Shown piece by piece: positions 1 through 8,411 of a DNA stretch of 23,424 bases (the stretch's first letter is position 1; each line of letters begins with the position of its first letter). The notes beneath the pieces were generated by a model. The model ran no database searches and was not told where the DNA came from. It was given only the letters and a program-made list of their open reading frames with translations. A program made the translations under genes and the position numbers. Source of the stretch: CAWUKT01 sp041565275 (GTDB lineage Bacteria > Bacteroidota > Bacteroidia > J057 > JADKCL01); assembly GCA_041565275.1 (NCBI GenBank), contig JBFGVE010000033.1, positions 1-23,424 of the forward strand. The letters run 5' to 3'.

Positions 1-405
1 CAAACCATTGAAAAAGGCCATGGTCGGATTGAAACCCGAACCATTTCGGTGATACAGGGCCTTGAATGGCTTGAGTGCAAGGAGGAATGGCGGGATCTTA
101 AGTGTATTGTGAGGATCTCCAGCAAACGTGAATAGGGGCCAAAGGTCGAGCAGGAAGAACGGTATTTTATCAGCAGCCTCCAGACACCGGCCGAGGATTT
201 ACTAAAAAGGATCAGAGGACACTGGGCAACAGAGAATAACCTGCACTGGTGCCTGGACGTAGGCTTTAGGGAAGATCAATCACGGGTGAGGACAGGAAAT
301 GCACCCGAAAACTTCTCAATCCTCGAAAAATGGGCATTGAACCTCCTAACCCAAGATCAAACTCACAAAGCAGGGATCGAGTCCAAAAGAAATCAGGCAG
401 GGTGA
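1..405 (+). pseudogene. ISAs1-family transposase, 3' remnant with internal stop
   Basis: Frame 1 from the first base reads as the C-terminal part of an ISAs1-type DDE transposase. It includes the typical run GHWATENNLHW, then LDVGFREDQSRVR, then a KWALNLL-like stretch, ending at TGA 403-405. An in-frame TAG at 133-135 interrupts it, so the copy is broken even without considering the missing 5' part, which lies outside the window. The family is recognised from the HW..EN.LHW.LDV.F.ED..R.R pattern. I see no clear terminal inverted repeat after the stop. The remnant is most likely a decayed insertion marking an accessory edge beside the core operon. A single sequencing error could also explain the stop. 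Confidence 0.8.
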
Positions 406-461
406 GATGCAAATTATTTGAGCCACCTTTTAGTTGAAGTTGATTTAATGCGATTGCCCTG

Positions 462-640
462 CTAGAGTAACTCCGAAAAAAATAAACCACTCCAATAAGC
501 TGTAATTACCTCCTGAGTTAAATAATTTTTAGTTTCGTCTTGTGCCTTTTCACCCAGATAATGGGCGACAAGAGGAGAAATCACAGAACAAATTCCAACT
601 CCAACCACTAGAAGAAGAAAAAAACAAGCTATCGGCAAGG
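462..640 (-). other. Open frame with one predicted membrane helix, possibly a gene remnant
   Basis: Reading leftward from about 638 to the TAG at 462-464 is an open stretch of about 59 codons. It has a hydrophobic segment (FFLLLVVGVGICSVISPLV) and then a hydrophilic tail ending in SELL. It has only a TTG as possible start and directly follows, in another frame, the broken gene at 550-950. A run of seven T (on the minus strand) sits at the junction, so loss of one base there would fuse the two. Composition looks protein-like, but I do not recognise a family. It may be the third piece of one decayed gene, or chance. Confidence 0.25.
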
Positions 641-950
641 GTAGATGCAGCTAACTCCTTGTTCTGGTACTTCGGACTCCAATTCTCTCTAACCCTCTCT
701 TCAATGACAAGATCTGCAAGAGCATTCACAAGTTTGTCATAACCATAGGCTTACATCGTGTGTGAAATATGTTTTCATCGATGTCCAAGCAGTACATAAG
801 CTGAACTAATCCATGAAAATCGTCCTGTAAAAGAGCTTCAACTTTTGGGCGAAGTATTCCTTCCAAGTCTTCTAAACAGAAAGATTTTCTTTCCGATATC
901 CCCCAGTTTCTAGATAGTTCCTGGTGCTGGGATTTCCGGTTATTGCTCAT
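550..950 (-). pseudogene. Small conserved Bacteroidota protein of unknown function, frameshifted
   Basis: The first frame starts at ATG 950-948 and runs MSNNRKSQHQELSRNW...LVQLMYCLDIDENIFHT, then goes out of frame and stops at 726. Directly after, another frame continues YGYDKLVNALADLVIEERV.ENWSPKYQNKE. Joined, these resemble a small (about 90-110 aa) Bacteroidota protein in which an L.Q.LYR.DI.E block is followed by a LA.LIIER.L block; I recall such proteins, but no function is known to me. Removing one CA from the CACACA run near 758 restores the frame, leaving one in-frame TAA, so at least two lesions are present. The gene is divergent from rimP. I call it a pseudogene; programmed frameshifting is unlikely given the TAA. 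Confidence 0.55.
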
Positions 951-1044
951 CAGCTAAGCTTGAAGACAGCGATTGACTTAAAATAATGTTCAAAACGGAA
1001 GGATTCAATAGAAACATTTTCAGAGGAATACGTGCTATTTGGGG

Positions 1045-1076
1045 TTTGACATTTTCTATTCATTGCTGTATATTTG
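1045..1076 (+). promoter_or_regulatory. Bacteroidota-type promoter for the rimP-nusA-infB operon
   Basis: TTTG at 1045-1048 and TATATTTG at 1069-1076 match the known Bacteroidota housekeeping promoter (-33 TTG/TTTG and -7 TAnnTTTG) with a 20-nt spacer, within the reported 17-23 range. It lies 60 nt upstream of the rimP ATG, leaving a leader of about 50 nt that contains the hairpin at 1106-1127. This is sequence match only; no start site is known. Confidence 0.7.
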
Positions 1077-1105
1077 GGTCGGATTTAATACTGAAGTCGA
1101 AGGGG

Positions 1106-1127
1106 AGAGAGTTTCACTCTCTTTTTT
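1106..1127 (+). terminator. Terminator-like hairpin in the rimP leader, possible attenuator
   Basis: AGAGAG (1106-1111), loop TTTCA and CTCTCT (1117-1122) form a perfect 6-bp stem, extendable by G-U pairs, followed by a T run to 1127. It sits after the putative promoter and 8 nt before the rimP start codon, so if functional it would terminate or pause transcription before the operon. The stem is short and half A-U, so termination would be partial at best. In E. coli the equivalent operon is autoregulated through NusA, which makes attenuation plausible here, but that is inference. It could instead be the terminator of an upstream short RNA. Confidence 0.5.
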
Positions 1128-1135
1128 GTTTTTAC

Positions 1136-1627
1136 ATGAAATATATGCAGGGTTTTCAGGCTGTAAAAGCTGAATTGGAACAAATGTTACGAAAGGATTT
1201 TCCTGATGTATTCTTAGTGGACATAAGCCTGAAGCGTAGTGTAGGGTCAGTTCTTTCGATTTCTTTGGACACAGATGAGGGTATAAGTGTTGGTACTTGC
1301 GCTTTGATTAGCAGAAAATTAAACTTTTTTCTCGAGAAAGAGGATCCATTTGAATTTCCATTTCGTCTTGAGGTCAGTTCTCCGGGGGTTGGGAAACCAC
1401 TGGTGTTGCAGCGACAATATCTAAAAAATGTGGGAAGAAAGATTAAAGTGATTTTGGCTGATGATGAATTTAAGTGGGGTAAGTTGATTTCGGTGAATGA
1501 AGTCGGAATAGTGATCGAACCCTCGAAATCAGGAAAGAAAAGCAAAGAAAAGATCGAAGTTCAGGAGAGCTTAGAGATTTCTTACAGTGATATTAAAGAG
1601 TCAATTATTGAAATTTCATTTGACTGA
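1136..1627 (+). CDS. rimP: Ribosome maturation factor RimP
   Basis: RimP assists late maturation of the 30S subunit in the cytoplasm. The product has the family's two-part layout: an N-terminal alpha/beta domain (from about QGFQAVKAELEQML to FPFRLEVSSPGVGKPL, with the hallmark L.VSSPG...PL) and a C-terminal SH3-like beta domain ending in an I.Y.DI motif (SYSDIKESIIEI). The frame stays open upstream to 986, but that extension crosses the promoter and hairpin and is not family-like. ATG 1136, giving 163 aa, is preferred; ATG 1145 (160 aa) is equally possible. The usual family length is about 150-160 aa. The stop lies 2 nt before nusA, so the two are surely cotranscribed. Confidence 0.93.
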   Translation: MKYMQGFQAVKAELEQMLRKDFPDVFLVDISLKRSVGSVLSISLDTDEGISVGTCALISRKLNFFLEKEDPFEFPFRLEVSSPGVGKPLVLQRQYLKNVGRKIKVILADDEFKWGKLISVNEVGIVIEPSKSGKKSKEKIEVQESLEISYSDIKESIIEISFD

Positions 1628-1629
1628 AG

Positions 1630-2886
1630 ATGGCGAGAAGGAAAGTAACGACCAGTAAAGAAAATCTGGTTGAATCGTTTGCGGAATTTGCCCGATTTAA
1701 AAATATTGATCGGGCTACACTTATGTCAGTCCTTGAAGAAGTTTTTCGGACCATGATACGTAAAAAGTATGGCTCTGATGAGAACTTCGACGTGATCATT
1801 AATGTTGATCAAGGTGACATTCAAGCTTTCCGCGAACGTGAGATTGTAGAGGATGGAGAAGTGGAGGATGAGTCTACCCAGATTTCTCTGAGTGAAGCAA
1901 TTGCACTTGATCCCGACTCTGAAGTTTCGGAAATGATGGGTGATGAGATTAATTTTGTGGAATTTGGACGTAAATTGATTCAAACTGCAAAGCAGACCCT
2001 CACTCAAAAGATTCGTGATCTTGAAAAGCAGAGCATTTTTGAAGGTTATCAGGAATTATTAGGAGAGATCGTTGTAGGAGAAGTATATCAAATTTGGCGG
2101 AACGAGATCATGATCATTCATGAAGGCAATGAATTGATCCTACCTAAGTCTGAGCAAATACCCAAAGATCGTTTTCGTAAAGGTGACACGATCCGCGCTG
2201 TGATCATGGATGTAACTATGAGGAACGGCAATCCGCACATTTTGGTGTCTCGCGCATCTGGACTTTTCCTCGAAAAGTTGTTCGAGCAGGAAGTGCCGGA
2301 AATTTACGACGGACTGATAACAATAAAGGGAATTGTTCGCGAACCTGGAGAACGTGCGAAAGTGGCTGTTGAAAGCTATGATGACCGGATTGATCCTGTT
2401 GGTGCGTGTGTCGGCATGAAAGGATCCCGTATTCATGGAATTGTGCGAGAGCTACGTAATGAGAACATTGACGTTATTAATTATACCAGCAATGAACTTC
2501 TCTATATCCAACGGGCTTTGAGTCCAGCTAAGATCAGTTCGATTCGGTTGGATAATGTCAACCGAAAAGCGCAAGTATTTCTCAGACCTGATCAGGTGTC
2601 TCTTGCTATTGGTAAGAGTGGACAAAATATCAAGTTGGCCAGCCGACTCACCGATTATGAGCTTGATGTCTTTCGCGAAATGGAACATGACGATGAAGAC
2701 GTTGAATTGGATGAGTTCACCGATGAGATTGATGAATGGATCATCAAAGAGTTGCAGTCCGCTGGATGCGACACTGCAAAAGCAGTGTTGGGACTGAGTG
2801 AAGAAGAACTTGAAAGAAGAACAGATCTTGATACGGAAACGATCATTGAAGTGATGTCGATTCTCCGTGCCGAGTTTGAAGACTAA
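1630..2886 (+). CDS. nusA: Transcription termination/antitermination factor NusA
   Basis: NusA binds RNA polymerase and nascent RNA and modulates pausing, termination and antitermination. The 418-aa product shows, in order, the N-terminal polymerase-binding domain (LVESFAEFARFKNIDRATLMSVLEEVF, residues about 10-125), an S1 domain (about 135-200, EIVVGEVYQIW...LPKSEQIPKDRFRKGD), and two KH domains (about 225-370, with DPVGACVGMKGSRI and the second GxxG, AIGKSGQN). An acidic tail ends in a short helical, helix-hairpin-helix-like module (KAVLGLSEEELERRTDL). The length is normal for Bacteroidota NusA, which lacks the E. coli acidic repeats. It is the middle gene of the operon; infB starts 31 nt downstream. 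Confidence 0.97.
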   Translation: MARRKVTTSKENLVESFAEFARFKNIDRATLMSVLEEVFRTMIRKKYGSDENFDVIINVDQGDIQAFREREIVEDGEVEDESTQISLSEAIALDPDSEVSEMMGDEINFVEFGRKLIQTAKQTLTQKIRDLEKQSIFEGYQELLGEIVVGEVYQIWRNEIMIIHEGNELILPKSEQIPKDRFRKGDTIRAVIMDVTMRNGNPHILVSRASGLFLEKLFEQEVPEIYDGLITIKGIVREPGERAKVAVESYDDRIDPVGACVGMKGSRIHGIVRELRNENIDVINYTSNELLYIQRALSPAKISSIRLDNVNRKAQVFLRPDQVSLAIGKSGQNIKLASRLTDYELDVFREMEHDDEDVELDEFTDEIDEWIIKELQSAGCDTAKAVLGLSEEELERRTDLDTETIIEVMSILRAEFED

Positions 2887-2898
2887 ATATCAATACCC

Positions 2899-2904
2899 AG
2901 GAGG
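2899..2904 (+). promoter_or_regulatory. Shine-Dalgarno site deciding the infB start
   Basis: AGGAGG lies 13 nt before ATG 2918, somewhat longer than ideal spacing. It supports 2918 over the upstream in-frame ATG at 2867, which lies inside nusA and would add 17 residues not typical of IF2. Strong SD sites are uncommon in this window. Confidence 0.5.
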
Positions 2905-2917
2905 CCTGAATCTCTTT

Positions 2918-5911
2918 ATGTCGAAAACCCACCGTCTATTTAAAGTAGCGCGAGAATTAAACACCGGAAGCTCCACATTGGTGGGCTTTCTGAATGAACG
3001 GGGTTTTGAGGTGGAAAATAACCTCAACGCAAAACTCTCGGAGGATATGTACTCAATTCTCTTGAAGGAGTTTGCATCAGAAAAAGAACTGAAGAAGAAA
3101 GCGGAGTTGATTAAGGAGAAGAAGCGGGAGGAGCGTAACGCAGCGAATGATTTGTCCCCTGCTGAGGAAGAAAAAGAGATTCTCTCTGCAGCTGACCTTA
3201 AGAGTGGCATTCTTGAAACCAATCCCAAGCCGAGGATTCGGCCCAAAATTCGGCCTATGCCGAAGGCTGGTTCTAAGTCAATAGAAAAGCCGAAGGTTAA
3301 TCCTGTTGAACGGAAGGCTGAAGAACCTGATGCTCTGCCCGCAAATAAAACTGAAGAGGGAAAACCAGCCTTGCCGGGGCTGAAGATTCTGGACAAAATT
3401 GATCCTTCTCAATTGGAGTCGCGTAAGCGGACCGTTAAATCAAATCCCAAAGCGAAAAAGCAAGAAAAACTTCCCAAGGAAAAAGAAAGTTCTGAACTTT
3501 TGGCCGAGGCCCAGACTCGTGAGACTGAAGAGCTTGTTCTGAAAAAGGATAGGGAGTCGTTTGAAGCCATTCCTGTTTCTGAGAGCGAGCCGTCTAAAAA
3601 AATTGAATCGGTCTCGTCTGTCCCCTCTACAGAAAAAGTTCCAGAAGTGGTGAATGAGAGGGAAGAAGCATCAACTAAAAGCACTGAATCTGAAGATGGA
3701 GAATTAGAGGGTGAGCAAAAGGTTGTTCGTGCTTCTGATCACACGCCAAAGCTGAGTGGTCTTAAGGTATTGGGAAAAGTTAAATTACCCGGAAGTAAAA
3801 GTAAGCCCAAAGGCAAAGAAGACGATTCAGATGGTGATGGCGAAAAGAAAAAAAGGAGACGGAAAAGGAGACGGAAAAAGTCTCCTACAGTTGAAAAAAC
3901 TACTGAGAATAAAAGCTCAGGTAATACCAGAGTAACTCCCAGGTCGAAAACAACAACTGGCCGTGGTCGTGCTGCGACTCCGCGTGCCCGAAAAGAAGAG
4001 CCTACCGATAAGGAGATCAAAGAACAAATTAAACGTACGCTGGCTGAAATTGAATCCAGAGCTAGCAGAAGTCGGCAACGAATCCGTCGCGATAAACGTG
4101 CAGAAGGAGCTCGTCGCAGAGAAGCTGAGGCTGCTAAGCGAGAAGAAGAGGCAATGATACTTGATGTGACCGAGTTCATTACCGCAAATGAACTCAGTCA
4201 CTTGATGGATGTCCCTGTCACTAAGTTGATCACCAAGTGTATGGAAATTGGGATGATCATCTCGATTAATCAACGCTTGGATGCTGAGGTGATTGAATTA
4301 TTGGCTGAAGAATTTGGATTTGAAGTTAACTTCATCGACATAACTGAAAAAGAGTTTGAAGAACAGGAAGAAGAAGATGATCCAGCTGATCTGAAGCCAA
4401 GACCTCCAATTGTAACTGTAATGGGTCATGTCGACCATGGTAAGACATCTCTCTTGGACTACATTCGTAATGCCAGTGTAATCGCTGGCGAGGCAGGTGG
4501 TATCACCCAGCACATTGGTGCTTACAACGTTACACTCCAGGATGATCAGCAAATTTGTTTTTTGGATACCCCCGGTCATGAAGCATTTACAGCTATGCGG
4601 GCCCGAGGAGCCAAGGTTACAGATATTGTTATCATTGTTATAGCAGCTGACGATGCTGTGATGCCCCAAACAAAGGAAGCGATCAATCACGCAGAAGCAG
4701 CTGGTGTTCCTATGATTTTTGCCTTCAACAAAATGGACAAACCTGGTGCTGATTCTGATCGGATCAGATCCCAACTATCCGAAATGAATATTCTTTTGGA
4801 AGAGTGGGGTGGAAAATATCAATCACAGGAAATTTCGGCAAAGAAGGGAACAGGTATTGATGACTTGCTTGAAAAGGTATTACTTGAAGCAGAGTTACTT
4901 GAGCTAAAGGCCAATCCGAACAAATTATCTCGAGGTGCTGTGATTGAATCTCGGTTGGATAAAGGCCGTGGAATTACGGCAACTCTATTGGTACAAGAAG
5001 GGGTCTTGAAAGTTGGAGATTCTATGGTTGCAGGTATTCATTACGGACGTGTTCGGGCACTGATGGATGAACGTGGGAATCGCATTAAGTCCGCAGGACC
5101 TTCAAGTCCGGTTCAGATTTTGGGTTTGAGCGGATCTCCTCAGGCTGGTGACCGCTTTGTGATATACGAATCCGACAAGGAAGCTAAGGAAGTCGCGAAT
5201 CGTAGGATGGAAGTCTTTCGCGAACAAGCTATGCGCCAGACTAAACGTCTGTCCCTGGAAGAGATTGCACGCCGATCAGCAATTGGAGATGTCAAGGATC
5301 TTAATATTATTGTCAAGGGTGATGTGGATGGTTCGATTGAAGCACTTTCTGACTCTTTGTTGAAACTATCTATAGATGAAGTACAAGTTAATGTAGTGCG
5401 GAAGGCAGTTGGACAGATTTCTGAGGCAGATGTTTTATTGGCATCTGCCTCAGACGCAATTATTATCGGTTTCCAGGTGCGTCCTTCCGTCAATGCAAGA
5501 AAACTTGCTGAAGACGAAGGGATTGATATCCGTCTATATAGCGTTATTTATGACGCAATTAACGATGTAAGGGATGCTTTGGAAGGAATGCTTTCACCTG
5601 ATTTGAAAGAAGAAATAACTGGTTCTGCACAAGTCCGGGATACCTTCAGGATTTCCAAAGTGGGAACCATAGCAGGTTGTATGGTTCAGGATGGTGTTAT
5701 AAATCGGAAAGATCCAGTACGGCTTATTCGCGAGGGTATTGTGATCTATCAAGGTCGTCTCGCCAGCCTAAAACGCTTCAAGGACGATGCAAAAGAAGTT
5801 CGTTCGGGTTTTGAATGTGGTATGCAGATAGAAAACTACAACGACGTAAAAGTTGATGATGTGATCGAGCAATTCCATACCAGTGAAGTGAAACGTACCC
5901 TCAAATCTTAA
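2918..5911 (+). CDS. infB: Translation initiation factor IF-2
   Basis: IF2 is the GTPase that brings initiator fMet-tRNA to the 30S subunit and drives subunit joining. The 997-aa product begins with an IF2_N-like module (about 1-55). Then comes a long charged low-complexity linker (about 60-420) holding two copies of an L.GLK.L.K motif (PGLKILDKI near 3380; SGLKVLGKV near 3755) and a very basic cluster (KKKRRRKRRRKK). A second IF2_N domain follows (about 425-470, LSHLMDVPVTKLI). The G domain has G1 GHVDHGKT (about 503), G3 DTPGH (about 550), G4 NKMD (about 604) and G5 SAKKGTG. Domains II, III and C2 follow. Bacteroidota IF2 is characteristically about 1000 aa. Start 2918 is chosen for its SD and family-like MSK..RLFKVA. 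It is the last gene of the operon, followed by a terminator. Confidence 0.97.
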   Translation: MSKTHRLFKVARELNTGSSTLVGFLNERGFEVENNLNAKLSEDMYSILLKEFASEKELKKKAELIKEKKREERNAANDLSPAEEEKEILSAADLKSGILETNPKPRIRPKIRPMPKAGSKSIEKPKVNPVERKAEEPDALPANKTEEGKPALPGLKILDKIDPSQLESRKRTVKSNPKAKKQEKLPKEKESSELLAEAQTRETEELVLKKDRESFEAIPVSESEPSKKIESVSSVPSTEKVPEVVNEREEASTKSTESEDGELEGEQKVVRASDHTPKLSGLKVLGKVKLPGSKSKPKGKEDDSDGDGEKKKRRRKRRRKKSPTVEKTTENKSSGNTRVTPRSKTTTGRGRAATPRARKEEPTDKEIKEQIKRTLAEIESRASRSRQRIRRDKRAEGARRREAEAAKREEEAMILDVTEFITANELSHLMDVPVTKLITKCMEIGMIISINQRLDAEVIELLAEEFGFEVNFIDITEKEFEEQEEEDDPADLKPRPPIVTVMGHVDHGKTSLLDYIRNASVIAGEAGGITQHIGAYNVTLQDDQQICFLDTPGHEAFTAMRARGAKVTDIVIIVIAADDAVMPQTKEAINHAEAAGVPMIFAFNKMDKPGADSDRIRSQLSEMNILLEEWGGKYQSQEISAKKGTGIDDLLEKVLLEAELLELKANPNKLSRGAVIESRLDKGRGITATLLVQEGVLKVGDSMVAGIHYGRVRALMDERGNRIKSAGPSSPVQILGLSGSPQAGDRFVIYESDKEAKEVANRRMEVFREQAMRQTKRLSLEEIARRSAIGDVKDLNIIVKGDVDGSIEALSDSLLKLSIDEVQVNVVRKAVGQISEADVLLASASDAIIIGFQVRPSVNARKLAEDEGIDIRLYSVIYDAINDVRDALEGMLSPDLKEEITGSAQVRDTFRISKVGTIAGCMVQDGVINRKDPVRLIREGIVIYQGRLASLKRFKDDAKEVRSGFECGMQIENYNDVKVDDVIEQFHTSEVKRTLKS

Positions 5912-5935
5912 ATTGGTATTACAATATCAGGATGA

Positions 5936-5964
5936 GGCTACCTTTTAGGTGGCCTTTTCTTTTT
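5936..5964 (+). terminator. Intrinsic terminator after infB
   Basis: GGCTACC (5936-5942), loop TTTTA, and GGTGGCC (5948-5954) form a 7-bp stem with one U-G pair, followed by TTTTCTTTTT. It starts 24 nt after the infB stop and lies before the next gene's ATG at 5991. This is a classic rho-independent layout. Confidence 0.85.
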
Positions 5965-5990
5965 ATATTTAGCATCCACCAATAGAGAAC

Positions 5991-6881
5991 ATGATCGAAA
6001 TAATAAAGTCGTGTCTGCTTACCGGTGCTCTTGGAGATGCTTATGGGAGTCATTTCGAACAACGTGACCTTCTAGCAAAAGAGGAAAGCTGGTCTTTCAC
6101 CAACAATTTGAGTTACACCATAGCTACCTGTGATTCCATTGTTAATGAGCAATCGGTGAGGCCAAAAAGGATTGTGAAAGCAATGAAAGAATGTTATGTA
6201 AAACAGCAGTTGGCTGGGTTAGAAGGAGAAACTTTGGCAACACTGAAAGAGCTGTTTGCTACACAACACTGGGAGTCAGTTGGTAAAAAAGGAATGTTGG
6301 AAAGGAACAGCCCAGCTCTCAGAGCTGCCCCTCTCGCTTTTGTACTTGACCCTTTGCAAGTAAATCATGTGGAAACCTTACGTGAATTGTGTGAGATAAC
6401 CCATCCAGATGAGGACGCTTTTTTCGGAGTTCTTGCCGTGCTTTGTTCAATTCGATTCATTCAAAATGACCGTCAGAATTTTATTAAACGTGTTATTCAG
6501 GTTTTGCCTGATTCTAAGATCAGGACTCAATTGATACAGTTGGCAGATTCATCAGGTATGAGGATCAGGGATGTAGGACGACAATTTGGATGTAGCGATT
6601 TGATGCACGAGTCAGTGTCATTCGCAATATTTGCAGCTCAACAGGCTCCGGAAGTGGGATTATCTACAATGATGAATGAAGTCGTTGCGGCTGGTGGAGA
6701 CACTAATTCAAATTGTAGTATTGCAGGGTATGTTTCAGGAGCCTATTTGGGCATAGAAGCGATTCCTGAAGCATGGATAAGGAAGTTGAAAGCAACAGAG
6801 TTTTTTGATGCTTATTATGGAGCAATCATAAGATTTGCCTCATTTGTCCAGCAACAGTTTGGAATTCAGACATTGTTTTAG
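5991..6881 (+). CDS. ADP-ribosylglycohydrolase-family protein with altered metal-site residues
   Basis: The all-helical 296-aa product matches the ADP-ribosylglycohydrolase (DraG/ARH) family. It has the N-terminal GALGDAYGSHFE signature (12-23), a central ERNSPALRAAPLAF block (about 104-117) like the family's GN..MR..P, and the C-terminal GGDTNSN..IAGYVSGAYLG (235-254). Active members remove ADP-ribose from proteins or small molecules using two Mg ions held by a TDD(S/T) and a DTD(T/S) motif. Here the first reads TCDS (46-49) and the second DTNS (237-240), so one aspartate of each pair is replaced (Cys, Asn). Activity may be reduced, altered or lost. The gene stands alone after the infB terminator and converges with dacB 22 nt downstream. 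Family call firm; substrate unknown. Confidence 0.85.
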   Translation: MIEIIKSCLLTGALGDAYGSHFEQRDLLAKEESWSFTNNLSYTIATCDSIVNEQSVRPKRIVKAMKECYVKQQLAGLEGETLATLKELFATQHWESVGKKGMLERNSPALRAAPLAFVLDPLQVNHVETLRELCEITHPDEDAFFGVLAVLCSIRFIQNDRQNFIKRVIQVLPDSKIRTQLIQLADSSGMRIRDVGRQFGCSDLMHESVSFAIFAAQQAPEVGLSTMMNEVVAAGGDTNSNCSIAGYVSGAYLGIEAIPEAWIRKLKATEFFDAYYGAIIRFASFVQQQFGIQTLF

Positions 6882-6903
6882 AAGGTCAAATGATGTAGAA
6901 AAT

Positions 6904-8388
6904 TCATGGAAGCTCTGCCAGCTTAACCATAAGTCCCTCAAACATTTTTCGCATCTGACTTGCCTTACAGGTAAAATTGTTGGCGATCATGGCGAAACAA
7001 AGTCTCTTGCCTGATCTCGTATCTACGTAACCTGCGTAGGATTTAACTCTCGATATATACCCACTCTTTGCTCTAATATTTCCTGCCGCGGCTGTATTTT
7101 TACACATGTTTCTCAGAGTTCCGGGGTCAGTGGATAGGCCTGCGACGGGGAGAGATTTGTAAAAGGAATTGAACCAGGGTTGCTGGGTATTTATTTGCAA
7201 CATATGGCAAAGTTGCCGACCTGTCACACCGTTGTATCGACTCAATCCTGAACCATCACTCATGTGGAGCCCGTCTATATTTATCCCTTTTAACTTCCAC
7301 CATTGAATAACTGCATTTGCTCCTGCTTCGGTACTTCCGCTATTCAATTCTTTTTGTCCTATGGCCTTGAGTAGATGTTCTGCGTAAAGGTTTATACTCT
7401 TCTTGTTTAACCAGTATACAATGTCCTTCAGGGGAGGAGATTTATAGGTAGATAGCAGGATGCGGTTTGCTTTTGGAGCTTTGTTTTCCAGTCTGAGAGT
7501 CCGCATGGTTTGAGGTTTTTCAGATATCGTTATAGAAGCATTCCTGAGCGCTTGATCCATCCGGTAAGCAGCGTAATTAGCAGGATCTGGTAGAGACCCC
7601 TTGATGTAAAACTCTGCTTTTCCCTGGGGAATACTTCCCCTTAGGTATCGCAGAGAAGTGTAGGGAGCACCATAAATATAGCCTTGGTCACCGGACCCTT
7701 TTTTCCCGGTTTTCATTTCATTGATAAATTCAATCCCAGGTACCTCTGGCTCTATCCTAAGTATTTTGGCATGATTACCTATGGTATCGTTGGGTTTGAA
7801 GTAGAGGTAGTACATATTTTCATGGATAGTCAGACCACAAGCTCCTGCACCATAATAGTTGCCAATGTCATTCCAGACCCAGTTTACGGGTACCATTGCA
7901 TCCTCAAAAATAGATGCATCTGCAATGACTCTTCCTTCAATGCTGTTTATACCTTTGGCTTTTATGACTTTGACAGCATTGCTTAGTAACTTTTCCAAAT
8001 CGGTTTTTTCAGCGAACCTTTCAGAACCCAAGGTAGGATCACCACCACCTCTGATAAACAGGTTTCCTCTCAATGTGCCGTCAGCAATTTCTCCGTCATA
8101 TTCCAGATAAGTAGAAAACTGGTACTCCTCTCCCAAGATGCCCAAGGCTGCAGCACCGATAACCGTTTTCATTGTCGAAGCAGGAACGAGAGTTTCGTCG
8201 GGATTGAGGTCAACCAGTACTTTTCCACTTTCCGTCTCCTGTAATACGAAGGACCAGCGAGCAGACTTTAAATAGGGGGCTTTGGCGATCTCGTCAATTT
8301 CGGCATTTAAAGCCGCCATTTCGGTTCCTTGCGGAAAAGAAGGAACGACAGAGATCAGGAGAAACAGAAAAAGAGCCAATATCCTCAC
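6904..8388 (-). CDS. dacB: D-alanyl-D-alanine carboxypeptidase/endopeptidase, PBP4 (S13) type
   Basis: This periplasmic penicillin-binding protein trims or cleaves peptidoglycan cross-links. The 494-aa product has a signal peptide (MRILALFLFLLISVVPSFPQG). The active-site STMK motif (S71, K74, in PASTMK) is followed by the large inserted domain typical of peptidase family S13 (GNLFIRGGGDPTLGSE onward). Next come the DGSGLSRYN block near 379-387 with the second active-site motif, and KSG (442-444, in RAKSGYI) replacing KTG. Length and order fit PBP4/DacB. The start is GTG at 8388, since the nearby ATG is out of frame and no other good start precedes the signal peptide. It lies 23 nt downstream of the DUF2892-like gene and is probably cotranscribed with it. 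Confidence 0.93.
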   Translation of the reverse strand: MRILALFLFLLISVVPSFPQGTEMAALNAEIDEIAKAPYLKSARWSFVLQETESGKVLVDLNPDETLVPASTMKTVIGAAALGILGEEYQFSTYLEYDGEIADGTLRGNLFIRGGGDPTLGSERFAEKTDLEKLLSNAVKVIKAKGINSIEGRVIADASIFEDAMVPVNWVWNDIGNYYGAGACGLTIHENMYYLYFKPNDTIGNHAKILRIEPEVPGIEFINEMKTGKKGSGDQGYIYGAPYTSLRYLRGSIPQGKAEFYIKGSLPDPANYAAYRMDQALRNASITISEKPQTMRTLRLENKAPKANRILLSTYKSPPLKDIVYWLNKKSINLYAEHLLKAIGQKELNSGSTEAGANAVIQWWKLKGINIDGLHMSDGSGLSRYNGVTGRQLCHMLQINTQQPWFNSFYKSLPVAGLSTDPGTLRNMCKNTAAAGNIRAKSGYISRVKSYAGYVDTRSGKRLCFAMIANNFTCKASQMRKMFEGLMVKLAELP

Positions 8389-8411
8389 AGAGCCATGGTA
8401 GATTACGCAGC

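Noticed and set aside
986..1135. N-terminal extension of RimP by 50 residues
   Set aside because: It would span the promoter and hairpin, and RimP proteins normally begin near 1136-1145.
3739..4179. Leftward open frames opposite infB
   Set aside because: They are Ser/Leu-rich reverse readings of the charged Lys/Glu linker of IF2, explained by composition.
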